Part shown: piece after piece, positions 1-5,385 of the stretch | Layout: each line of letters opens with the position of its first letter | Numbering within the stretch: position 1 is the stretch's first letter | Assembly: GCA_029934775.1 (NCBI GenBank) | Contig: JAOZLO010000224.1 | Location: forward strand, 1 to 5,385 | Origin: Desulfocapsaceae bacterium | GTDB taxonomy: Bacteria > Desulfobacterota > Desulfobulbia > Desulfobulbales > Desulfocapsaceae | Length of the DNA: 5,385 nucleotides | Reading direction: 5' to 3' | Translations under genes and position numbers: made by a program | Notes under the pieces: generated by a model | The model's database searches: none | Told to the model about the DNA's origin: nothing | Seen by the model: only the letters and a program-made list of their open reading frames with translations

Positions 1-2
1 AG

Positions 3-311
3 AACTGTTTGGAATTGGAGCAATCTATGCAAACAGAAGATACGAATTCAAAACCAGTTGGTGCGTATAGTTTAAGCGACGGACAACAGCAACGGGTGGC
101 CATTGCTCGAGCTCTGGCCATGAATCCCAACGTGATGTTGTTTGATGAAGCCACCAGCGCCTTGGATCCTGAAATGGGGTTTGCCCGTGAAGTGGGAGAC
201 AGAGTGGTGTTTATGGAAGATGGCACCATAGTGGAGCAGGGAACTCCAGATAAGGTTTTTACGCAACCCAAAATGGAAAGAACTCAGTTTTTCTTGAGTC
301 AAGTTCTCTAA
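3..311 (+). pseudogene. Decayed polar amino acid ABC transporter ATPase (GlnQ/HisP-type), 3' remnant with internal deletion
   Basis: An intact family member would hydrolyse ATP at the inner membrane to drive amino acid uptake with a permease and a binding protein. Numbering from the TTG at 9, the frame keeps an ABC signature (LSDGQQQRV, residues 22-30; usual form LSGGQQQRV), Walker B VMLFDE (42-47), the D-loop SALD (50-53) and a family-like tail ending [10 protein letters not shown]. Immediately after SALDPE the protein jumps to [13 protein letters not shown]. In GlnQ-like proteins about 25 residues lie between these blocks, including the beta strand and H-loop histidine (VTHE); here they are lost in frame (junction near 171-176). 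The roughly 20 residues before the signature do not resemble the family in any frame. Walker A and the Q-loop would lie upstream of the window if present at all. The frame is open to the left edge, so the TTG at 9 is not a supported start. Without the H-loop it should not be a working ATPase. Family assignment is secure; pseudogene status is a strong inference. Confidence 0.78.
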
Positions 312-813
312 TATTGTAATATTTATTGATAAATTAGGAACATACTTGTTCCCGCTGATCGATTATTTTTTCTAAAATGAGGGATCAAATATGCACATAT
401 ACGGTAAACTATCCTAATTACGATGATCTGTACAATGACATTCCATTGTCTTGTACAATTTCTGGAAACATCTTCTTTTTTTCAGGGGCTGTTTTCTTGT
501 TAGGCTATTCTTGACTTTCCAAAGATCGAAATACCGTTATGTGTCGTTAGGTTTTAAGCACACCTTTTTCTTTGAATTTCAGGAGTTATGTCAACTTGAT
601 GGTAAAATCAATTTGGCCCAAGTTCGATCTGGCAATATTAATTCAGATACTCTTGCCTAAATCACGGATTTTTGATGTTCTGGTAGAACTTTATAACCCA
701 CTATCTTTACGATTTTTCTACCTTGAAGCAAGATTCGTTTCAAATCCTTGTCACTAAAAAGAACACAAAACTCAGTTAAAATTCCATCTCAACATTTTCG
801 ATTTATGCTGCTT
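312..813. other. Gene-poor intergenic region between convergent genes
   Basis: This stretch of about 500 bases lies between the stop of the + strand ABC remnant and the stop of the - strand diguanylate cyclase. Short open frames exist on the + strand, but they lack recognisable motifs and lack a start with a well-placed ribosome site. The sequence is AT-rich, with several T-runs (365-371 region and 476-482). Small inverted repeats occur at 321-334 (ATTTAT-TG-ATAAAT), 337-352 (GGAACA-TACT-TGTTCC) and 429-457 (listed separately). None is immediately followed by a T-run, so I do not call a rho-independent terminator for either flanking gene. The region may be degraded former coding sequence, like the neighbouring ABC remnant, but I recognise no product. 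Confidence 0.6.
429..457. repeat. Imperfect inverted repeat / hairpin, 11-bp stem with one bulge
   Basis: Left arm TGTACAATGACA (429-440) pairs with right arm TGTCTTGTACA (447-457) around a six-base loop (TTCCAT). Eleven base pairs form, with a single unpaired T at 436. It is the longest inverted repeat I see in the gene-poor gap. A seven-T run (476-482) lies 18 bases beyond the right arm, too far for a classical intrinsic terminator. It could be a protein-binding operator, a remnant of a mobile element end, or chance. Confidence 0.5.
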
Positions 814-2748
814 TTACGATGCGAATTTCACTTGATTTCTCCCTTTTTCCTTTGCCTGGTACAAAGCCCTGTCAGCACGTTCGAGCATTGATTTCAGATC
901 ACAGTCCGGTTGCGCCTGAGCTACTCCTACACTGGTTGTAATACGTATTTCCTCACTACCAATGAGCATTTTATGCGAGGCAATGGCTTTTCTGATGCGC
1001 TCAGCCATAATCATCACAGCATTTTTATCGCATTCCATCAGTGCAACAACGAACTCTTCGCCCCCCAATCGACCCATGATATCACTTTCCCTGATCGCCT
1101 TTAAACAGATACCGCAAAATTCTTTTAGCACTTCATCACCAGCTGAATGCCCGTATGTGTCATTGACATTTTTAAAGTGGTCAATGTCGAGCATAATCAG
1201 GGAGAAGGGATGCTCATAACGCTTGGAGCGATTCATCTCAATTTGGGCTAGATCCAAAAAGTTGCGGCGGTTGTTGATGCCAGTAAGAGGATCCTTGGTC
1301 GCTAGTCGTCGAAGTTCTTCCTCCATAATTTTGAATGGAGTCACATCTCGAACGATTCCTTCATAATTGATTAATTCTCCTTCATCTGATAATTTAGTAG
1401 TGAAGGTCATTAAACAATCCATGTCCTTGTTATCCTTCGTGTGCAATTGCGTGCCGAAATCACGGATAAACCCCTGCTTGTGGATTTTAGCTAAAAAGCT
1501 CCGGTGCATTGCCGAGTCTACATACAAATCTCGGAAATTGATCAAACCCAAGTCAGAATCAGTTAGGTTCAACAATTCCATGCCCGCAGGATTAACCATC
1601 TGCAAAATTCCTTCTTTATCCATGCTGACAATAGCATCTTTGGATGCTTCAAATATTGACCGAAATCTTTTTTCAGACCTCGTCAGTGCTTCTTCGCTTT
1701 GGCGGCGAACTTTAATTTCTGACTGAAGTTTTTTCCTAGATGTGATCAGACGGGTTTGGATTCCACCGATGTAACTGTTGAAGAACAGAAATAGGCTTCC
1801 TCCGATGACTAGGAAAAGTCCAGTGATAATTAGAGTCAACTTAACTAAATCCGTATGCTGGACTGTGATGTCCATCAAGAAGATAAAATCGCCCACACTT
1901 CGGCCACCAACATCTGTTAAGTCTTTGAACTGCCCCTTGTAATGACGGTTTGTTAATTCAACAGAAAAAATGGAATCATGATCATTTTGGTTTTGGTGGG
2001 ACCCGATTATTTCGTTCAAGACCACTGAACCTTCTATTGTCTGATCGATAATGACAAAATCGGGGAATAAATCCCAGTTACCTTTTCGGCCCAGAATCTT
2101 GAGGCCATCTTCCCACTTATTTCTTTCTAGAAATTTCTTTTCTATCAAAACAAGGAGTTCAAGGTTTAACGCCTGTTTTATGAACTGGGAGATATGTTCG
2201 ATTTCCATACCCAGTTCTATATAGCCTACCAACTTGTCGTCTACTATCCAAGGATGGACCACCCTCAAAGTAAAGGTGCCTAAGGGTCCTAACTCAATGC
2301 CATGATAAGGTTTACCGGTGGAAACGGCTCCTGCTATGGTGAACCTGTCGATAAGGTCTCCATGGCGGTTGGGAGAATGAACTCTGAGGAAGCATGTTTT
2401 GTCGGTTTCGTGGAAATAAAAGTGAGTGATGCGGTATTTAGAGTGCATTCTTTCAAAAAAAGATCGGGCTTTGTAGGCCAAAATTGAGCGGTCACCTACC
2501 AAAAAGGAAGCTAAAAGCGTCTGATCTGTTTTTAAAAAATCGATCTGCCCACTCATCACCTTAATTTCTTCTTGGAGCAGTCCTTTAAAAAGACTATACC
2601 CCCCTGAAATCCTTTGATGAACAGAATTGTCTATAGCATTTTTTTGAAGCCGGTAACCGCCGGTCAACGAAACTAAAATCAAAACGGCACCGACCAGAAT
2701 CATCGGAGATAGAATACGGGATTTAATATTCTCACTTTTATTACTCAC
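814..2748 (-). CDS. Membrane-bound diguanylate cyclase, dCACHE-PAS-GGDEF
   Basis: Makes cyclic di-GMP from two GTP in response to an extracytoplasmic signal. Of 644 residues, a first membrane segment lies at about 13-32 and a second at about 301-326. Between them (about 35-298) is a periplasmic sensor resembling the double-CACHE type of kinases and chemoreceptors (FLRVHSPNRHGD near 120-131; second lobe ending VGDFIFLMDITV). A short helical linker (about 335-358) leads to a PAS domain (about 359-475, ending GIVRDVTPFK) and a GGDEF domain (about 485-640). The catalytic parts look complete: DIDHFKNVND at 521-530, GGEEF at 562-566 (bases 1051-1065), and an RxxD inhibitory site, RESD 553-556, five residues before GGEEF, which predicts product feedback inhibition. 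There is no HAMP or EAL domain. The GTG start is chosen because AAGGAGGT lies 10 bases upstream and the first membrane helix follows at once; the next in-frame ATG (residue 16) falls inside that helix. It is 208 bases downstream of the receiver gene, so co-transcription is uncertain. Ligand unknown. Confidence 0.93.
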   Translation of the reverse strand: MSNKSENIKSRILSPMILVGAVLILVSLTGGYRLQKNAIDNSVHQRISGGYSLFKGLLQEEIKVMSGQIDFLKTDQTLLASFLVGDRSILAYKARSFFERMHSKYRITHFYFHETDKTCFLRVHSPNRHGDLIDRFTIAGAVSTGKPYHGIELGPLGTFTLRVVHPWIVDDKLVGYIELGMEIEHISQFIKQALNLELLVLIEKKFLERNKWEDGLKILGRKGNWDLFPDFVIIDQTIEGSVVLNEIIGSHQNQNDHDSIFSVELTNRHYKGQFKDLTDVGGRSVGDFIFLMDITVQHTDLVKLTLIITGLFLVIGGSLFLFFNSYIGGIQTRLITSRKKLQSEIKVRRQSEEALTRSEKRFRSIFEASKDAIVSMDKEGILQMVNPAGMELLNLTDSDLGLINFRDLYVDSAMHRSFLAKIHKQGFIRDFGTQLHTKDNKDMDCLMTFTTKLSDEGELINYEGIVRDVTPFKIMEEELRRLATKDPLTGINNRRNFLDLAQIEMNRSKRYEHPFSLIMLDIDHFKNVNDTYGHSAGDEVLKEFCGICLKAIRESDIMGRLGGEEFVVALMECDKNAVMIMAERIRKAIASHKMLIGSEEIRITTSVGVAQAQPDCDLKSMLERADRALYQAKEKGRNQVKFAS

Positions 2749-2758
2749 TGTATATTAA

Positions 2759-2766
2759 ACCTCCTT
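2759..2766 (-). promoter_or_regulatory. Strong Shine-Dalgarno fixing the GTG start of the diguanylate cyclase
   Basis: Read on the - strand this is AAGGAGGT, a near-perfect anti-16S match, ending 10 bases before the GTG at 2748-2746. It supports the GTG over the ATG at codon 16. A small hairpin sequence (CATAG-TCT-CTATG on the - strand, 2776-2788) lies just upstream. Confidence 0.8.
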
Positions 2767-2956
2767 AGGTTGTGCCATAGAGACTATGTTTCAACTCTTC
2801 AAATCAATCTTTCAGACTTCCTACGCTTTTTGTAAAATGCTGTGACCGTCAATTATATGCCCCACCCCTTGCTTTGCTGCCATGGATATTTTTAGAAGAG
2901 CCTCATGGTTAAGCTGCGTCGAAAAATGGCCAGAAAATACTTTATAATGGTTAAAG

Positions 2957-4000
2957 TTAACTGTCTTCGTAATACTCGGGGTAGTGTTTCTGTACACAGT
3001 CAGGACAAATGGAGTGGCTTATATCAGCAGCAGAGTTCTTATGGATATACACATCAACATCTTCCCACTGGTCTTTGCTGTTTCTGATTTTTTTGCAAAA
3101 TGAACAGAGGGGCAAAATCCCTGTAAGTTGCTTTATTTCCAGCAAAGCCTGTTCCAGGGCAATATTCTGTTGTCTTAACTTTTCCTCGATACTTTTTTGC
3201 AATGCATCTGCCGCCTTTCTGCCGCTAATATCCTGTATAATACCAACAATATATGTTTCTTCTTCCTTTCTGGCTACCAGGCGAAGTTGTACAGCTTTAT
3301 TTCCGCAAAAAAGAGGGTTTTCGTAATCAGATATAAATGGTGGTGGGATACTTTTCCTGGCGGCATCAAACCAGTCTCCTACTAGGACTGATGGCGGTCC
3401 AGACAGGTGGCTGAGCAGTTTGCTTCCCACAAAACTACCAATTGTGCAGGAAACCAGCTTATACGAGGCATTATTTGCAAAAATAACATCCCCGTTGGTA
3501 GTCAATTCCACCACTGCTTCATCCAGATTATCGAAAATAATGCTGTAATGATCTCTTACAGAAAGCAGTTCCCTGGCAACTGCTCTGGGCTGAAGTCCTC
3601 TTATACCCACAACATGTTTTTGTTTACGGATGCCTTTTTCGAAGGTGGCCAGTATTTCATCAACATATTTCTGTACAGTCTTGGCAGGACCTTTTGCGAT
3701 CATAAGATCGCAATCAAGCTCCCTGATAGTGCTTTCGCCTTCGGCAAGTATTGCAGAAAAGACAACAAGGAACACCTCTCTTGTTTTGGGGGTATCTCTG
3801 ATAATACGGCAAAGCTGATCACCGCTTATATTAGGCATGATTATATCGGTGATAACAATATCAGGTTGAAAACTTTGAAGGATAATCATTGCCTGCAAGC
3901 CGTCTTCTGCTATTCTGCACTCACAGGATTTTTCCTCTAATGCGTGAAGCAAAAGTTTAATGAATACCGGATTGTTTTCTACTATCAAAACTTTATGCAT
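2957..4000 (-). CDS. Response regulator: receiver-PAS with C-terminal four-cysteine module
   Basis: A cytoplasmic two-component response protein of 347 residues with no membrane segment and no DNA-binding domain. The receiver domain (1-120) has phospho-acceptor D52 (bases 3845-3847) in VITDIIMP, S82 at the switch position and K103. The usual acidic pair is E8-N9 rather than two acids, and the lysine sits in IAKGP instead of the common KP. A PAS domain follows (about 145-260, ending GIIQDISGRK), then a coiled-coil linker (about 261-292). The tail LPLCSFCKKIR...ICPDC (C299, C302, C332, C335, with H329 nearby) is a four-cysteine module often found at the end of PAS, receiver and kinase proteins of Desulfobacterota and relatives; metal binding is inferred from cysteine spacing. 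The ATG start has AAGGGA five bases upstream. It lies 168 bases downstream of a hybrid kinase on the same strand, a plausible phosphodonor, and 208 bases upstream of the diguanylate cyclase. Output is unknown: it may act through protein-protein contact or redox/metal sensing by the tail. Confidence 0.9.
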   Translation of the reverse strand: MHKVLIVENNPVFIKLLLHALEEKSCECRIAEDGLQAMIILQSFQPDIVITDIIMPNISGDQLCRIIRDTPKTREVFLVVFSAILAEGESTIRELDCDLMIAKGPAKTVQKYVDEILATFEKGIRKQKHVVGIRGLQPRAVARELLSVRDHYSIIFDNLDEAVVELTTNGDVIFANNASYKLVSCTIGSFVGSKLLSHLSGPPSVLVGDWFDAARKSIPPPFISDYENPLFCGNKAVQLRLVARKEEETYIVGIIQDISGRKAADALQKSIEEKLRQQNIALEQALLEIKQLTGILPLCSFCKKIRNSKDQWEDVDVYIHKNSAADISHSICPDCVQKHYPEYYEDS

Positions 4001-4168
4001 CTCTTTCCCTTAACACTATTGATTATCAGTGCCTATTTTTAGTAACGATAGACCATCTTTTATCTGAATGTGTTCCATAAGATATCAAGCAGTTATGAAT
4101 GAAGTCTGGTTTAATCAGGCCTTAGGTGCGGTATTTCAATTTAAGTATTGAGCAAATTGTCATCCCTG

Positions 4169-5385
4169 CTAAATCTTATTTTGGCTCCCATCAAGCACCT
4201 TCCGAATCAACACTGCAATATCCTTCTTCGAGAGTGGCTTCATTGCAAACTCTCTTATCCCTATGAGTTTAGCTTTTTCTTCGGAAATAATACTGGAATA
4301 GCCGGTGCAGAGAATAATTGGAATATCTGGACGAATCTGGAGTACTTTTTCGGCGAGTTCGGCTCCAGTCAGACCAGGCATCGTCTGGTCTGTGATAACA
4401 AGATCAAAAAAAACGGGCTGATTCCGAAAAGTTTCCAGAGCTTCCATGCTGCTCTTTCGCAGGGTAACACGGTAACCAAGCCTTTCGAGGATTTCTTTGC
4501 CCATGTCAGCAAGGAGATCCTCATCATCAACTAAAAGGATTTGTTCTTTACCCGTTGGAATCAGGTCAACAGATTCCCTGCCGGACAGCACTTCATTACT
4601 CACTGCAGGCAGAAAAATATGGAAAGCGGATCCTTCACCAGATTCACTGTAGAATGTTATAAACCCGCCATAGTCTTTTACAATACCATGGACGATGGAA
4701 AGCCCCATTCCAGTACCTTTGCCGGTTTTTTTGGTGGTAAAGTAAGGATCGAAGATTTTTGCTTTTACTTCCAATGTCATTCCAGAACCTGAATCACAAA
4801 CTGATATTTGAATAAAAGTACCAGCCTTGACATGTGGTTCATGCGTCAGGTCCTCCCTGCTGAGATATGTTTCTTTTAACGAAATATCGAGTCTGCCGCC
4901 TGTCTCTTCCATGGCATGAAAAGCATTGCTGCAGAGATTCATAAGTATTTGCTGAACCTGGGTCGGGTTGGCAAGAATAAGACTGGTTGCAGGATCAATA
5001 TTCTGAGTTACCTGAATAGTTGTGGGAATTATCGGCCGCAGCATTGTAACAGCTTTATTCACCATACTTGCAGGTTGCAGGAGTATACATTCTGTTTTAT
5101 CCTGGCGACTGAAAGCGAGAATCTGTTTTACAAGATCAGCAGCTCTATCACTTGCCTCTAAAACTTTATCCAGGTCTCTGACAACTGATGATTTGGCAGA
5201 ACTGTCATCCCTTGCCATTTCAGTATAGCCGATTATTGCCCCTAAAATATTGTTGAAATCATGGGCAATGCCACCGGCAAGAGTGCCGATTGCTTCCATC
5301 TTCCGGTTTTGCTGAAGTTGAGATTCCAGTTTCTGCCTTTCCTTTTCCACCAGCTTAAGATCGGTAATATCATCAACAATACCAA
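4169..5385 (-). CDS. Hybrid sensor histidine kinase (PAS-HisKA-HATPase-REC), 5' end outside the window
   Basis: Autophosphorylates on histidine in response to a signal and passes the phosphate to its own C-terminal receiver. The frame is open to the right edge: before the GTG at 5350 it reads GIVDDITDLKL, the typical end of a PAS domain running into the coiled coil before HisKA. The GTG is therefore internal and the gene is 5'-truncated by the window. Numbering from that GTG: H-box GGIAHDFNN with H30 (bases 5261-5263); N-box QILMNLCSNAFHAMEE (134-149; N138 and N142); G1 box DSGSGM (186-191); F-box FDPYFTTK (200-207); G2 box GKGTGMGLSIV (210-220). The receiver spans about 268-388, with acidic pair D275-D276, phospho-acceptor D321 (bases 4388-4390), T349 and K371-P372. 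All catalytic residues are present, so kinase and receiver should both be active. The sensor part lies upstream and is unseen, so membrane location cannot be judged. No Hpt domain follows the receiver; the protein ends shortly after it (TAG). It is the first of three same-strand signalling genes. Confidence 0.93.
   Translation of the reverse strand, partial: GIVDDITDLKLVEKERQKLESQLQQNRKMEAIGTLAGGIAHDFNNILGAIIGYTEMARDDSSAKSSVVRDLDKVLEASDRAADLVKQILAFSRQDKTECILLQPASMVNKAVTMLRPIIPTTIQVTQNIDPATSLILANPTQVQQILMNLCSNAFHAMEETGGRLDISLKETYLSREDLTHEPHVKAGTFIQISVCDSGSGMTLEVKAKIFDPYFTTKKTGKGTGMGLSIVHGIVKDYGGFITFYSESGEGSAFHIFLPAVSNEVLSGRESVDLIPTGKEQILLVDDEDLLADMGKEILERLGYRVTLRKSSMEALETFRNQPVFFDLVITDQTMPGLTGAELAEKVLQIRPDIPIILCTGYSSIISEEKAKLIGIREFAMKPLSKKDIAVLIRKVLDGSQNKI

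Noticed and set aside
337..371. Possible rho-independent terminator after the ABC remnant (GGAACA-TACT-TGTTCC then a T-run)
   Set aside because: The stem is only 6 bp and the T-run begins more than ten bases after it, so the geometry does not fit an intrinsic terminator.
451..660. + strand frame of about 69 codons in the gene-poor gap
   Set aside because: It has only a TTG start inside the hairpin, no ribosome site, low-complexity aromatic-rich content and overlap with another equally poor frame.
599..757. 52-codon + strand frame beginning at ATG 599 with AGGAG at 581-585
   Set aside because: The ribosome site is 13 bases away, which is long. The protein shows no motif and the codon use looks unselected; it is most likely chance in AT-rich intergenic DNA.
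2815..2852. c-di-GMP (GEMM-I) riboswitch in the leader of the diguanylate cyclase, suggested by GGTCACAGCA on the - strand
   Set aside because: Only the first few bases resemble the GEMM-I start. The conserved core with its tetraloop, tetraloop receptor and GCCUCCGG-like block is absent.
2824..2852. Sigma-70-like promoter for the cyclase starting with TTGACG (2847-2852, - strand)
   Set aside because: The -35 is good, but the hexamer 17 bases downstream (AAAGCG) is a poor -10 and no extended -10 is present.
3407..3940. 177-codon + strand open frame across the receiver-PAS gene
   Set aside because: It lies antisense to a gene with clear REC, PAS and Cys4 domains and shows no family motif of its own; it is a shadow frame.
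4059..4088. Sigma-70-like promoter for the receiver-PAS gene: TTGATA, 18-base spacer, GATAAA on the - strand
   Set aside because: Hexamer matches are 5/6 and 4/6 with a long spacer in AT-rich DNA, no better than chance without transcript data. It is worth remembering if a start site is mapped there.

Overview
The window looks like a chromosomal stretch from a bacterium rich in signal transduction genes. A Desulfobacterota (former Deltaproteobacteria) host is most likely. I infer this from a REC-PAS protein ending in a four-cysteine tail, a PAS/HisKA/HATPase/REC hybrid kinase and a dCACHE-PAS-GGDEF protein lying side by side, a combination common in that group. The DNA is moderately AT-rich by eye. 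The host assignment is inference; no marker gene is present.

Layout: at the left edge (to 311, + strand) is the decayed 3' part of a polar amino acid ABC transporter ATPase gene. Its signature motif, Walker B and C-terminal tail are recognisable, but about 25 residues including the H-loop histidine are missing, and the sequence before the signature is not family-like. About 500 bases follow (312-813) with no convincing gene and a few inverted repeats, the best being an 11-bp stem at 429-457. This gap separates the + strand remnant from three convergent genes on the - strand.

Read in the direction of transcription, the - strand genes are: (i) a hybrid sensor histidine kinase (5385 down to 4169) whose 5' end lies outside the window; (ii) after 168 bases, a 347-residue receiver-PAS protein ending in a CxxC...CxxC module (4000-2957); and (iii) after 208 bases, a 644-residue membrane-anchored dCACHE-PAS-diguanylate cyclase (2748-814) with an intact GGEEF active site and an RxxD inhibitory site.

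How they may work together (inference): the kinase could phosphorylate its own receiver and, directly or through an unlinked Hpt protein, the stand-alone receiver. The cyclase senses an extracytoplasmic ligand separately and makes c-di-GMP. No Hpt domain, DNA-binding output domain or c-di-GMP receptor is visible here, so the circuit is incomplete as seen. The gaps between genes are too wide to assume a single operon. I found no CRISPR array, RNA gene, intact mobile element or clearly new system. The most unusual items are the deleted ABC gene, the cysteine-tailed receiver protein and the hairpin in the gene-poor gap.
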